Positions 1-9,112 of a DNA stretch of 35,278 bases are shown one piece after another. A program made the position numbers and the translations under genes. Positions within the stretch are counted from its first letter, which is position 1. Each line of letters starts with the position of its first letter. The notes beneath the pieces were generated by a model. That model made no database searches and was not told where the DNA came from. It saw only the letters and a program-made list of their open reading frames with translations. The stretch covers positions 1 to 35,278 of the forward strand of contig CAJXDP010000016.1 of the NCBI GenBank assembly GCA_913052445.1, given 5' to 3'. The DNA comes from an uncultured Formosa sp. GTDB lineage: Bacteria; Bacteroidota; Bacteroidia; Flavobacteriales; Flavobacteriaceae.

Positions 1-32
1 GATTTGAAAAATAATTCGATGTGTTCTATCAT
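1..32 (-). CDS. nqrE: NqrE, N-terminal fragment (Na+-NADH:quinone reductase subunit E)
   Basis: The gene starts at an ATG on the minus strand (30-32) and runs off the left edge. The ten visible codons read MIEHIELFFK, which fits the start of the integral membrane subunit NqrE. It begins 30 nt after the nqrD stop, where nqrE lies in the conserved order A-B-C-D-E-F. In this family NqrD and NqrE are homologous six-helix subunits that form part of the sodium path. Identification rests mainly on gene order, because only ten residues are visible. Confidence 0.75.
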   Translation of the reverse strand, partial: MIEHIELFFK

Positions 33-62
33 TGTCTTTTATTTAAATTCTTACTGTAGGAA

Positions 63-707
63 TTAATCTTCAATTAATGTTGTATTTCTACTCCGTTGTA
101 CCCAAATAATTAGACCAACTATTATCAAAGCCATTGGAGGCATGAGCATAAATCCATTATTTTCATAACCTGTAGAATAGAGTCCTGTTTTTTCGATAGG
201 ATCACCAAGCACAGGAATTCCAAAAAGAGTTCCAGATCCTAAAAGCTCTCTAAAAAATCCAACAGCAAGAAGGATTACTGCATATCCTAATGCATTTCCT
301 ATACCATCTAAAAAGGCTTTCCAAGGTCCATTTCCAAGAGCAAAAGCTTCAAATCGACCCATAATAATACAATTTGTAATAATCAAACCAACAAATACTG
401 ATAAAGTCTTACTAAGCTCATAAGCATAGGCTTTAAGAACTTGATCAACAATAATTACTAATGAAGCTACAACAATAAGTTGAACGATAATTCTGATTTT
501 TGAAGGAATGATATTTCGCATTAATGAAATAACAACATTTCCAATTCCCAATACAAAGAGTACAGCTATCCCCATAACTAAAGATGCTTTGAGTTCTGCT
601 GTAATTGCTAAAGCAGAACAAATCCCCAATACTTGAATCGTAATAGGGTTGTTATCCGCTAAGGGATCTGTTATTAATTTAGCATCTTTTTTTGAAAGTA
701 ATCCCAT
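63..707 (-). CDS. nqrD: NqrD, Na+-translocating NADH:quinone reductase subunit D
   Basis: This 214-residue, almost wholly hydrophobic protein has about six membrane segments, the usual size and topology for NqrD. Recognisable family stretches are NCIIMGRFEAFA (about residues 111-122) and GFFRELLGSGTLFG (about 150-163). NqrD is one of the two homologous inner-membrane subunits (with NqrE) that carry the intramembrane Fe-S centre and help move Na+ as electrons pass from NADH to quinone. It follows nqrC with a single-base gap, so it is surely co-transcribed with it. The start ATG lies at 705-707; no strong Shine-Dalgarno sequence is visible, as is usual in Bacteroidota. Confidence 0.96.
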   Translation of the reverse strand: MGLLSKKDAKLITDPLADNNPITIQVLGICSALAITAELKASLVMGIAVLFVLGIGNVVISLMRNIIPSKIRIIVQLIVVASLVIIVDQVLKAYAYELSKTLSVFVGLIITNCIIMGRFEAFALGNGPWKAFLDGIGNALGYAVILLAVGFFRELLGSGTLFGIPVLGDPIEKTGLYSTGYENNGFMLMPPMALIIVGLIIWVQRSRNTTLIED

Positions 708-708
708 T

Positions 709-1467
709 TTAATTCAATTGGTTTTTTAAATTTTTAAAATATGGTAAATACAATTTTAGATCACTCTTAATCATTGCAGATACACCGTCACCTGTAATTG
801 TAGCGCCTGCTAATGCATCTACTTCATAATCGTCTTTTGTAAGATTCTTAGGGTCATTATTTCCTTTTGCTACAGTGATTCCTTTGAAATCTCCATTATC
901 CGATAGTAATTTTTCCCCAACAAAATCATCCATAAAATAACGTTGTTTGATATTGGCTCCTAGACCAGGAGTTTCAGCAGCATGATCAAAAAAGGCACCT
1001 TGAACAACCATGTCTTCGTCTAATGCAACATAGCCCCAAATAGCATCCCAAAGACCTTTTCCTCTGATTGGAATGATGTAAAATGTTTCTTCCTCCTTTT
1101 TTCCGACAAATAGAGGTAATTCTCTTGTTCCTCCATTTTTAGCTTTAGCTTGTTCTTTTTTAACATCAATTAGGTAAGCTTCTAGGTTTTCATCAGATGA
1201 ACCATCAGCATTAATGGTCAACTGTTTTGATATATATTTTGAAAACTCTCCTGATACTTTATCGGTTCCAATAAATTTAATATCAGTAGCTCCATTTTCA
1301 TTAATTCCCATTGCATACAGAATGTTTTGTTGTTTTTCCATTCGCTCATTCTCTTGAATATTGGGTTTCAAAGAAGAAGCTGTAAATGCTAGCAGGGATC
1401 CTACAATTACTACCATTCCGATAGCAAACAAGATCGTATATTTATTAGTGTCTGTATTAGTACTCAT
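709..1467 (-). CDS. nqrC: NqrC, FMN-binding subunit C of Na+-NADH:quinone reductase
   Basis: A 252-residue protein with one N-terminal membrane anchor (about residues 11-31) and a periplasmic FMN-binding domain. The motif DALAGATIT near residues 217-225 contains the threonine (about T223) that, in this family, receives covalent FMN from the flavin transferase ApbE. The ETPGLGA segment (about residues 165-171) is also typical. NqrC passes electrons between the NqrF/NqrD-E part and the FMN of NqrB. The gene lies 2 nt after nqrB and 1 nt before nqrD. The motif has Ala where the common form is SGAT; the threonine itself is kept. Confidence 0.96.
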   Translation of the reverse strand: MSTNTDTNKYTILFAIGMVVIVGSLLAFTASSLKPNIQENERMEKQQNILYAMGINENGATDIKFIGTDKVSGEFSKYISKQLTINADGSSDENLEAYLIDVKKEQAKAKNGGTRELPLFVGKKEEETFYIIPIRGKGLWDAIWGYVALDEDMVVQGAFFDHAAETPGLGANIKQRYFMDDFVGEKLLSDNGDFKGITVAKGNNDPKNLTKDDYEVDALAGATITGDGVSAMIKSDLKLYLPYFKNLKNQLN

Positions 1468-1469
1468 AA

Positions 1470-2675
1470 TTATGCAGTTTTAATTTTAATACGATTCATT
1501 CGTTTTTTTACATTTCCCTGAACCACATAATGGTCAATAGTTGGAGCAAAAACGTTCATTAAAAGAATGGCTAAAAACACTCCTTCTGGATAGGCTGGAT
1601 TAAAAACACGAATCATAATGGAAATGAATCCAATCAAAAATCCATAAATCCATTTTCCTTTATTAGTTTGAGCTGCTGTTACAGGATCTGTTGCCATAAA
1701 TACAGCTCCAAACAATACACTTCCTATGATTAAATGTTGCCAGAATGGCACACTCATCAATCCAAAAAATTTGCTAGAACTTGAAATCCAACCGGCATCT
1801 ACAACTCCATTAAATATAAGTCCCATACAAAGGGCACCTATGAGCGTACTTAGTATAATTCTCCAGCTTCCTATTTTTGTAAATATTAAAAAGAATGCTC
1901 CAAGAATAATCAATAGTTTTGAGGTTTCACCAACTGAACCTGGAATGATTCCCCAAAACATATCCCAATAATCGTAGATTACGGAGTTGTTTTGAGCATA
2001 ACTTCCTAAAATAGTTTCTCCAGAAATGGCGTCTGCTGTACCGGTACGTTCAACTGCTCCGTGAACCCAAACCTTATCTCCACTCATCCATGTAGGGTAT
2101 GCAAAGAACAAAAAGGCTCTGACAGTTAATGCTGGATTTAGGATATTCATACCTGTTCCTCCAAAAACTTCTTTTCCAATGACTACACCAAAGGCAACTG
2201 CTACTGCTAGCATCCACAAAGGCAAGTCTATCGGTACAATAAGTGGCACTAACATCCCTGTAACCAAATAGCCTTCTTCAACTTCATGACCTTTAATGAC
2301 CGCAAAAAGAAATTCAATTGCCAACCCTACTCCGTAGGAAACAACTACTAGTGGTAATACTTTCCACATTCCAATTATCAAATTGTCCCAGCTCCAAAAA
2401 GAAGGATCTAAAAATCCTTGAGCGGAATCAATAGCTCCCAAAGCTAAGTGATGCTGGTATCCAGCATTAAACATTCCGAAGATCAAGCAAGGAACCATAG
2501 CCATAATGACAGTATTCATGGTTCGCTTTAAATCATCAGCAGCTTTAATGTGCGTGCCATTGTGTGTAATTTCGTTTGGTAAGTACAAAAATGTATGCAA
2601 AGCATTAAACGCCGGAGCCATTTTAGTGCCTTTATACTTTTCTTTGAGATTGTGTAAATTACTTTTTAAACTCAT
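1470..2675 (-). CDS. nqrB: NqrB, core membrane subunit of Na+-NADH:quinone reductase
   Basis: A 401-residue polytopic protein of about ten membrane helices and normal family length. It is the large membrane subunit carrying riboflavin and covalent FMN, and it forms the main Na+ channel and the quinone site. The flavinylation motif appears as SGETIL at residues 218-223, with T221 the expected FMN acceptor. Conserved helix motifs such as GKEVFGGTGMNILNPALTVRAF (split here as GKEVFGG, about 167-173, and NILNPALT, about 177-184) and ATDPVTAAQT near residues 329-338 are clear. It is translated 2 nt after nqrA. The residue before the FMN threonine is Glu rather than the usual Ala. Confidence 0.97.
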   Translation of the reverse strand: MSLKSNLHNLKEKYKGTKMAPAFNALHTFLYLPNEITHNGTHIKAADDLKRTMNTVIMAMVPCLIFGMFNAGYQHHLALGAIDSAQGFLDPSFWSWDNLIIGMWKVLPLVVVSYGVGLAIEFLFAVIKGHEVEEGYLVTGMLVPLIVPIDLPLWMLAVAVAFGVVIGKEVFGGTGMNILNPALTVRAFLFFAYPTWMSGDKVWVHGAVERTGTADAISGETILGSYAQNNSVIYDYWDMFWGIIPGSVGETSKLLIILGAFFLIFTKIGSWRIILSTLIGALCMGLIFNGVVDAGWISSSSKFFGLMSVPFWQHLIIGSVLFGAVFMATDPVTAAQTNKGKWIYGFLIGFISIMIRVFNPAYPEGVFLAILLMNVFAPTIDHYVVQGNVKKRMNRIKIKTA

Positions 2676-2677
2676 TT

Positions 2678-4033
2678 TTATCCTATTTCTTTTAGCATTA
2701 AGTCAAGTCCTTCTCTAATTATTTTTTGATGTGGTTGCTTTGAAACACAAACAAATTCAGTCAAAGCAAAATCCTCAGGAGCAACTTCGTACATCCCCAA
2801 AGCCTCCATTTCATCCAGGTCTTGGTACATACAGGCCTTTAATATCTGCATAGGGAAAATATCTAAAGGGAATACTTCTTCGTAGTTTCCTGTAAGGACA
2901 AAGGCTCTATGTTCTCCGTTAGTATTTGTATTTAAATCAAATTTTTTATTTGGAGTCATCCATGAAAATGTCAAAGCTCTAGAAGTAGAAATTTTATCAA
3001 AAACAGGCTTGTTCCAACCAAAGAATTCATAATCATCTCCTTGTGGAATTACCGTTATTAAATTTGAATAGTAACCTAAAAATCCATCTGGTTTTATTTC
3101 CTTACCACTCAACACATTTCCTGAAATTATTCGAACATTTGCATCTTTTTCGATGCCACGGTCATAGACCATAGTTGCTATTTCACTTCCTATTTTAGTA
3201 ACTAAATAGCGGGGCTCCTGAATACCTGATCCCGCAAGTGCTACAATTCTTTCAGCATTGAACTTTCCGGTAAGAAGAACTTCACCAATAATAACTAAAT
3301 CCTGTGGAGATAAAGTCCATATGACCTCGCCTTTGTTGATGGGGTCTATTTTATTTATAAGGGTTCCAACGTTTCCTGAAGGATGTGGGCCAGAAACTTT
3401 ATGAGTAACCACATCTTCTAGATTGGTGAAAGGAGAATGTGAATCTTTTGAAACACTCACATTTACTTTACCATTAGTTAGTTTTGCCAATGCTGTGACT
3501 GCTGCCTGTAATTCGGCTTGCTTTCCATTTAACACAAAGTCATAATTTGCCGCTAAGGGTGCCGATGCATAGGCAGAAATAAATATTCCTTTAGGAGTAT
3601 GCTCGGGGTCAGCAATTACATCGTAGGGACGTTGAATTATAAATGGCCAACAACCAGATGATAAAAGTTTAGATATAATTGCTTCTTTTTTAGCACTTTT
3701 AACTTCTAGCTTTTTATGAACAAAGTAATTTTGAGTTTTATCTGATTGAATTTTAACTTCTAGTATACGACGCTTCTCTCCTCTTTTAACTTCAATTACC
3801 TCACCTGAAACAGGAGAAACAAACTGAATTAATTCATTTGATTTATCATAAAAAATTGGTTCACCAGCTTTGACATTTGCACCAACCTTTACTAATAACT
3901 TAGGAGTGAGACCATGAAAATCTTCGGGCTTTACACTGTAGAAGTTGCTTTTGATAGCATCGGCTTTGACTAGAGATGCCTCACCTACTAACTTAATATC
4001 TAAACCTTTTTTAATTCGGATGTCGTTTGACAT
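2678..4033 (-). CDS. nqrA: NqrA, peripheral subunit A of Na+-NADH:quinone reductase
   Basis: A 451-residue soluble protein with no signal peptide or membrane segments, the usual NqrA length. The N-terminus (IKKGLDIKLVGEA, about residues 6-18) and a biotinyl-lipoyl-like fold segment (GEPIFYDK, then SPVSGEVIEVKRG, up to about residue 86) match the family. The conserved C-terminal region has LGMYEVAPEDFALTEFVC-type sequence. NqrA docks on the cytoplasmic face of NqrB and is associated with quinone binding. It is the first gene of the operon, with a good Bacteroidota promoter about 40-70 nt upstream of its ATG. NqrB to NqrE follow with almost no gaps. Confidence 0.97.
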   Translation of the reverse strand: MSNDIRIKKGLDIKLVGEASLVKADAIKSNFYSVKPEDFHGLTPKLLVKVGANVKAGEPIFYDKSNELIQFVSPVSGEVIEVKRGEKRRILEVKIQSDKTQNYFVHKKLEVKSAKKEAIISKLLSSGCWPFIIQRPYDVIADPEHTPKGIFISAYASAPLAANYDFVLNGKQAELQAAVTALAKLTNGKVNVSVSKDSHSPFTNLEDVVTHKVSGPHPSGNVGTLINKIDPINKGEVIWTLSPQDLVIIGEVLLTGKFNAERIVALAGSGIQEPRYLVTKIGSEIATMVYDRGIEKDANVRIISGNVLSGKEIKPDGFLGYYSNLITVIPQGDDYEFFGWNKPVFDKISTSRALTFSWMTPNKKFDLNTNTNGEHRAFVLTGNYEEVFPLDIFPMQILKACMYQDLDEMEALGMYEVAPEDFALTEFVCVSKQPHQKIIREGLDLMLKEIG

Positions 4034-4070
4034 AGGTATTATTGTTGGAATTATTATCTAAAAAACGCTG

Positions 4071-4103
4071 CAAATTTACAAATTTAAAGCGCAGTTTGCA
4101 CAA
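4071..4103 (-). promoter_or_regulatory. Predicted nqr operon promoter (TTG-N22-TAAATTTG)
   Basis: Read on the minus strand, TTG (4101-4103) is followed after 22 bp by TAAATTTG (4071-4078), an exact match to the Bacteroidota -7 consensus TAnnTTTG. A second TAAATTTG lies directly upstream (4079-4086), so the box is duplicated in tandem. Transcription from the proximal box would begin near 4064, about 30 nt before the nqrA ATG. Confidence 0.55.
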
Positions 4104-4190
4104 TAATTAATCACATTTTTTTGATAAATACATGATTTTTATTAGGGCTAAAAATTTGATTATATTTACCAAGAAATTTATAGTAAATAT

Positions 4191-5438
4191 ATGTATAAAT
4201 ATTTTTTCATTATTTTCTTTTTAGCAGGCCTGTCTACAGTAGGCTCACAAGTAAAAGAATTAGATCCTTTGGAAGAAATTAAGTCCATCACATTTAAAAG
4301 TAACACCAATCAGTCTGAACTACCTATTTTAAGTCTTAATGAGCGCTTGTATTTGGAGTTCGATGTGCTAAATTCAAATGAAGATGACTTTTACTATGTT
4401 ATTGAGCATTATAATTTTGATTGGACAAAATCAAAGCTAATGAAGTCTGAATACCTTCAAGGCTTAGACAACTTACGAATCACAAATTATGAAAACTCAT
4501 TTAATACCTATCAAATCTATTCTAATTATAAGCTTCAAATTCCAAACAAACAAACGCGACTTAAAGTTTCTGGAAATTATCTAATCAAAATTTTTGACGA
4601 AGATGATGAACTTGTTTTTAGTCGTAAATTTATGATCTATGAAAATTTAACTAATGTTGAGCTGCAAATAAAACGTTCAAGAGATGTTACTTTAATAAGT
4701 GCAAAACAGTCTGTCGATTTCATCATCAAAACCGATCCTGCCAGCTTACGCTTTAACAATCCAAAACAAACCGTTAATACGGTCATTCTTCAAAACAATA
4801 ATCTAAAGACAGCTATTTCAGGTTTAAAACCTCAATATATACTAGGAAATGAACTTATATACAGGTACAAAAATGAGACTACTTTCTGGGGTGGAAATGA
4901 GTATTTATATTTCGAAAACAAAGACGTTAGAGGAACTAATTTAGGAGTTCAGTTTACAGATCTTGAAGAAATATACCACAGCTATCTATACCTAGACATA
5001 GACCGATCTGACTCAAAGTATACATATAATCCTGATATTAACGGAAATTTCCAAATTACGGTTCTTGATAGAGCAAACCCTTCGATAGAAGCAGATTATA
5101 CTGTTATTCATTTTTCACTTCGTAAGCCCGAATTATTTAACAAATCTGTACATGTATATGGAAGCTACAATAATTATGCTCTGAATCAACAAAACAAGAT
5201 GACTTATAATCCTGAAAGTAGTGCCTATGAAATTAGCATAAAGCTAAAACAGGGATTCTACAATTATAAATATGTAACTGTGAATGCTAGAAATGAATTA
5301 GAAGAAGGAGCTATTAGTGGCAATTTTTATGAAACCGAAAACAACTTCAAAGTTATTGTATACTATAAAGATCTAGGAGCACGGTACGATCGAATTGTAG
5401 GGATTGGAGAGGGTACTTCAACTCAAATAAGTAATTAA
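4191..5438 (+). CDS. Type IX secretion system plug protein (DUF5103 family)
   Basis: A 415-residue secreted protein with a signal peptide (about residues 1-19, cut near STVGSQ) and a beta-rich body. Sequence pattern and length match the DUF5103 family: the N-terminal part has RLYLEFDVLNSNEDDFYY (about residues 47-64) and a following YNFDW motif. The C-terminal part has paired FN-type strands ending in GFYNYKY (about 349-355). Members of this family were identified structurally in Flavobacterium as the plug that closes the periplasmic side of the SprA translocon. The gene is divergent from nqr and lies upstream of apaG and pruA. Assignment is by recognition of the family, not by a search. Confidence 0.85.
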   Translation: MYKYFFIIFFLAGLSTVGSQVKELDPLEEIKSITFKSNTNQSELPILSLNERLYLEFDVLNSNEDDFYYVIEHYNFDWTKSKLMKSEYLQGLDNLRITNYENSFNTYQIYSNYKLQIPNKQTRLKVSGNYLIKIFDEDDELVFSRKFMIYENLTNVELQIKRSRDVTLISAKQSVDFIIKTDPASLRFNNPKQTVNTVILQNNNLKTAISGLKPQYILGNELIYRYKNETTFWGGNEYLYFENKDVRGTNLGVQFTDLEEIYHSYLYLDIDRSDSKYTYNPDINGNFQITVLDRANPSIEADYTVIHFSLRKPELFNKSVHVYGSYNNYALNQQNKMTYNPESSAYEISIKLKQGFYNYKYVTVNARNELEEGAISGNFYETENNFKVIVYYKDLGARYDRIVGIGEGTSTQISN

Positions 5439-5475
5439 TTTTTTAATTTGACATAATTGATTATTTTTATATGAT

Positions 5476-5862
5476 ATGACAGAACAAGTTACAAAAGGCA
5501 TAAAAATCTCGGTTAAGACTGAATTTGAGGGTACTTTTTATAAAAACGAAAGAATTAACTATGCGTTTAGCTATGAAATCTCTATAGAAAATCTCAGTGG
5601 AGACACTACTCAACTATTAGCTAGGGAATGGACTATTATGGACTCACTAAATGATACCGAAACTATTACTGGAGAAGGAGTTGTGGGGGAAACACCCATT
5701 ATTCTGCCAGGTGGGTCTCATAGCTACAAATCTGGATGTATACTACGATCACCCAACGGCTCTATGAAAGGTTTCTATCTTATGAAAAATCATTTAACCT
5801 CAAACCAGTTTCAAGTAACTATTCCTGTATTCAAATTAAACGCAGTGTTTGCGCAAAATTAA
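5476..5862 (+). CDS. apaG: ApaG domain protein (Co2+/Mg2+ efflux-associated, DUF525)
   Basis: A 128-residue protein of the usual ApaG length. It is a single fibronectin-like beta domain with the family features YEISIENLS (about residues 33-41), LLAREWTIMDS (about 47-57), GEGVVGETPIILPGGSHSY (about 66-84) and a C-terminal IPVFKL strand. ApaG proteins are small cytoplasmic domains linked genetically to Co2+ resistance and Mg2+ efflux in enterics; their biochemical role is still unclear. The gene starts 37 nt after the plug gene stop and ends 70 nt before pruA, so it could be co-transcribed with both. Metal transport is not implied by anything else nearby. Confidence 0.93.
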   Translation: MTEQVTKGIKISVKTEFEGTFYKNERINYAFSYEISIENLSGDTTQLLAREWTIMDSLNDTETITGEGVVGETPIILPGGSHSYKSGCILRSPNGSMKGFYLMKNHLTSNQFQVTIPVFKLNAVFAQN

Positions 5863-5932
5863 ACTCAAAATAAGAATCTAAATTTGGGTTTTAAATCGTA
5901 ATTTCGATATCTAATTTATTAAAAACATACAC

Positions 5933-7561
5933 ATGGGAAAAGGTTTTTTTAAGGTTCCAGTTGCTATCAACGAACCTGTTAAATCATACAAGCCAGGTTC
6001 AGAGGAACGTGAAGAAGTGATTTTAACTTATAATACTATGCTGGCAGAACGAATTGATGTTCCAATGTACATAAATGGTGAAAACGTTATTTCTGGTAAT
6101 ACTGAGACGATGCACCCACCACATGATCACAAATACGTTCTAGGGACTTATCATACCGCTCAAAAGAAACATGTAAAATCTGCAATTTCAACTGCTTTAG
6201 AAGCTCGCAAATCATGGTCACAATTACCATGGGAACAAAGAGCTGGAATTTTCCTAAGAGCAGCTGAATTAATAGCAGGCCCGTACCGTGCAAAAATAAA
6301 TGCCTCCACAATGATTGCGCAGTCAAAAACTGTATTTCAGGCAGAAATCGATGCTGCTTGTGAGTTCGTTGACTTTCTAAGATTTAATGTTCAATTCATG
6401 ACGGATATTTACAAAGACCAACCTGAAAGCACAAGTGCTGCATGGAATCGTATAGAGTATCGTCCTTTAGAAGGATTCACTTATGCTGTATCTCCATTCA
6501 ATTTTACGTCTATTGCAGGAAATCTTCCAGCTTGTATGGCATTAATGGGAAATGTGGTTGTCTGGAAACCAAGTGATAGCCAAGTTTATTCTGCTAAAGT
6601 TATTATGGATATTTTTGAAGAAGCTGGAATCCCTCCTGGAGTTATTAATGTTGTTTTTGGAGATCCAGTAATGATTACAGATACGATTTTGGCAAGTCCT
6701 GATTTTTCAGGACTTCACTTTACGGGTTCTACAAATATTTTTAAAGACCTTTGGAAACAAATAGGAAATAATATACATAACTACAAAACATATCCACGTA
6801 TTGTAGGCGAAACAGGTGGTAAGGATTTTATTGTGGCTCACTCTTCGGCGAATGCCAAACAAGTCGCTACAGGAATGCTAAGAGGAGCATTTGAATTTCA
6901 AGGCCAAAAATGTAGTGCCGCTTCAAGAGCATATATTCCCAAAAGCCTTTGGCCCGAGATTAAATCATTTTTAATTAAAGAAATGAAAACTTTTAAGATA
7001 GGATCTCCCGATGATTTTAGTAATTTTATAACAGCGGTTATTCACGAAGGATCATTTGACAAACTTGCAAGTTTTATTGATCAAGCTAAAAAAGATTCTG
7101 ATGCAACCATAATAGCTGGAGGTGGATATGACAAAAGTAAGGGTTACTTTATTGAACCTACACTTATTGAGACTATTAACCCTAAATACCCTACAATGAG
7201 TACTGAACTGTTTGGTCCTGTGATGACTGTTTATGTATATGAAGACTCTGAATATGAAGCGACTTTAAAGCTTATTGATCAAACAAGCCAATACGCATTG
7301 ACAGGCGCTATTTTTTCTAATGATCGCTTTGCTGCAAATGTAGCTACTAAAGCCTTAGAAAATGCAGCAGGAAACTTTTACATAAATGACAAACCATCTG
7401 GAGCTGTTGTTGGACAACAACCATTTGGAGGTGCACGAGCTTCTGGTACTAATGACAAGGCTGGTTCTGCACAAAACTTATTACGCTGGGTATCTCCACG
7501 AATGATCAAAGAAACATTTGTTACACCTACAAACTATCGTTACCCGTTTTTGGGTGAATAA
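5933..7561 (+). CDS. pruA: 1-pyrroline-5-carboxylate dehydrogenase
   Basis: A 542-residue stand-alone P5C dehydrogenase of the aldehyde dehydrogenase superfamily. It oxidises glutamate semialdehyde/P5C to glutamate with NAD+, the second step of proline breakdown. The catalytic glutamate sits in GETGGKDF (E293) and the nucleophilic cysteine in GQKCSAASR (C327). Other family motifs are SPFNFTSIAGN (about residues 187-197) and FTGSTNIF (about 263-270). No proline dehydrogenase domain is fused, and no putA/prodh gene lies next to it here. The length is normal for the Bacteroidota/eukaryote-like type. It is last in its direction and ends at a strong terminator. Confidence 0.96.
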   Translation: MGKGFFKVPVAINEPVKSYKPGSEEREEVILTYNTMLAERIDVPMYINGENVISGNTETMHPPHDHKYVLGTYHTAQKKHVKSAISTALEARKSWSQLPWEQRAGIFLRAAELIAGPYRAKINASTMIAQSKTVFQAEIDAACEFVDFLRFNVQFMTDIYKDQPESTSAAWNRIEYRPLEGFTYAVSPFNFTSIAGNLPACMALMGNVVVWKPSDSQVYSAKVIMDIFEEAGIPPGVINVVFGDPVMITDTILASPDFSGLHFTGSTNIFKDLWKQIGNNIHNYKTYPRIVGETGGKDFIVAHSSANAKQVATGMLRGAFEFQGQKCSAASRAYIPKSLWPEIKSFLIKEMKTFKIGSPDDFSNFITAVIHEGSFDKLASFIDQAKKDSDATIIAGGGYDKSKGYFIEPTLIETINPKYPTMSTELFGPVMTVYVYEDSEYEATLKLIDQTSQYALTGAIFSNDRFAANVATKALENAAGNFYINDKPSGAVVGQQPFGGARASGTNDKAGSAQNLLRWVSPRMIKETFVTPTNYRYPFLGE

Positions 7562-7577
7562 ACAAATCTTTTTAAAT

Positions 7578-7611
7578 AAAAAAAAGCCACTCAAATGAGT
7601 GGCTTTTTTTT
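7578..7611. terminator. Strong bidirectional intrinsic terminator
   Basis: A perfect inverted repeat with 15-bp arms: eight A, then GCCACTC (7586-7592), loop AAAT, GAGTGGC (7597-7603), then eight T. A run of A on one side and T on the other lets it end transcription of both pruA (plus) and the converging Omp28-type gene (minus), whose stop lies 15 nt away. Confidence 0.93.
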
Positions 7612-7625
7612 ATTTAGTTGTAAAA

Positions 7626-8963
7626 TTATAATTCCTGAAAAGTTTGGGTATCTCCAAAATAAGCAGATCTGGAGTTAATTGCTTGATTTGAACTTCCAGG
7701 AGTTCCATTACCGGAACTGTTAACTACTATAGCTACAATTGACAAATTATCGCTATTAGTCACATTCGAAGGAATATTAGTGGTAATAGTCTGGGTGAAA
7801 ATATTATCCGCTGTCATAGAAGATTGTGGGATTGGATCGCCTAACAAGTCTGTCAAAGATGCCCTTAAAACATGATCATGTTCAAAATCAGTTAAAACAG
7901 ATGCACCTCCATAATACTCAGTATAATTATCTTGATCAGAAAACAAATCATCCTCTAAAACATAAACAACTAGTGCTAATTCTGCTAAAGAGTAATCAAT
8001 GCCAAACTTAACCTCTATTTGAATATTCATAGTATTATCTGTTATTGTTGGATTTATTGATAGACCTAAATCTGAAGCTCCATTAGTTAAATTTATAACT
8101 TGTCCAATGTTGTTTGGCTCTGGATAGCCCCAAGATATAGTTCTATTTAACATGGCAGTAGGGTAGCCAGTTAGCCCAATTAAGCTTTCTAAAGCCTGTG
8201 CATTAAAATTATACTCATCTTGTCTGTGAATAGCCACAACAACTGCTTTATCTGTTTCTGCTTTGACTAGTTCGATTCCATAAGAAACTCGAGGACAGTA
8301 TCCACACCATGTACCTGTATAGTCTTCAATCAAAACATTTTTTTGAAAGCTTGCTGGGCTAGGCAGAACATCGATTTGTGTTTCATTGCTAACCAATGAG
8401 TTGTAAGTAGCTGTAAAAGTAAATGTACCTTCAGTAGTAGTATCGTAAGTATTCCCGGTGAGGACAGTGCCATCAGCCATTGTGATAGAAGAATCCGTTG
8501 TATATTCAATGCCATCATTTCCAATCACTGTGAATGTAGCAACTTCGTTTATTAAATATGAAGATAAATTTGATGAAAGAGTAATACTTGTTAGTTCATT
8601 GGAATTATTTTCTGTAATTGTGAAGGATAATTCATTACTAGTTAACCCCTCATACACAGCAGTAAAGACATAGGTACCTTCAGAAATGAAGGAATAAGAA
8701 TTTGATGAAATTAAAGCACCATTAAGATAAAAATCCGCAGAAGATGTTATTGAGTCTCCAGTATTTGTAACAACGTTGAAAGTTATAAGATCGTTAAGGT
8801 TTGCAGTATTAGAATCAGCTGAGATTACAATTGAGGTAACATCAGGAGAATTGTCAACATTTTGCGCACTACCACCTACAGGTTCGTTAGGACCACATGC
8901 AATAAAAAAGCATGTTAAAAGAAAAAAGTAAAGCGGAAAATAAATTTTTGATATAGTTTTCAT
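7626..8963 (-). CDS. Omp28-related lipoprotein with two Ig-like repeats and a thioredoxin-like CxxC domain
   Basis: A 445-residue lipoprotein. The signal peptide ends in a lipobox FIAC (lipidated C23), followed by CGPNEP. Residues about 43-118 and 124-200 form two similar beta-sandwich repeats, seen from the repeated phrases SITLSS/SIVISA, TFNVV/TFTVI and GTYVFTA/GTFTFTA. The rest is a thioredoxin-like Omp28-type domain with NVLIEDYTGTWCGYCPR (C220 and C223), the conserved AIHRQD and a GYPTAMLNR cis-proline region. Proteins of this family sit in the Bacteroidota outer membrane or at the surface; the CxxC suggests a thiol role, which is inference. It is transcribed divergently from the TlpA-like gene and ends at the shared terminator at 7578-7611. 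Confidence 0.88.
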   Translation of the reverse strand: MKTISKIYFPLYFFLLTCFFIACGPNEPVGGSAQNVDNSPDVTSIVISADSNTANLNDLITFNVVTNTGDSITSSADFYLNGALISSNSYSFISEGTYVFTAVYEGLTSNELSFTITENNSNELTSITLSSNLSSYLINEVATFTVIGNDGIEYTTDSSITMADGTVLTGNTYDTTTEGTFTFTATYNSLVSNETQIDVLPSPASFQKNVLIEDYTGTWCGYCPRVSYGIELVKAETDKAVVVAIHRQDEYNFNAQALESLIGLTGYPTAMLNRTISWGYPEPNNIGQVINLTNGASDLGLSINPTITDNTMNIQIEVKFGIDYSLAELALVVYVLEDDLFSDQDNYTEYYGGASVLTDFEHDHVLRASLTDLLGDPIPQSSMTADNIFTQTITTNIPSNVTNSDNLSIVAIVVNSSGNGTPGSSNQAINSRSAYFGDTQTFQEL

Positions 8964-9053
8964 AAAACATTTATAATTTGTTCGAATATATAAACAAAAG
9001 AATAAATTACACTACTTTCGTGAACTTAAACTACTTATTTAACAGTTTTTAAT

Positions 9054-9070
9054 AGTTGTTAAAAACAACT
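9054..9070. repeat. Small inverted repeat upstream of the TlpA-like gene
   Basis: AGTTGTT (9054-9060), loop AAA, AACAACT (9064-9070): a perfect 7-bp stem, 43 nt before the TlpA-like start codon and in the divergent gap shared with the Omp28-type gene. It is not followed by a T run, so a terminator is unlikely. It could be a leader hairpin or an operator, or chance in AT-rich DNA. Confidence 0.3.
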
Positions 9071-9112
9071 TGTCAAACATTTGATAGCACATTTTAATAA
9101 AATTTATAACAG

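Noticed and set aside
1726-1971. Open frame on the plus strand opposite nqrB (and similar shadows opposite other genes)
   Set aside because: It lies wholly inside a strongly conserved gene on the other strand, has no family resemblance and no separate start signals.
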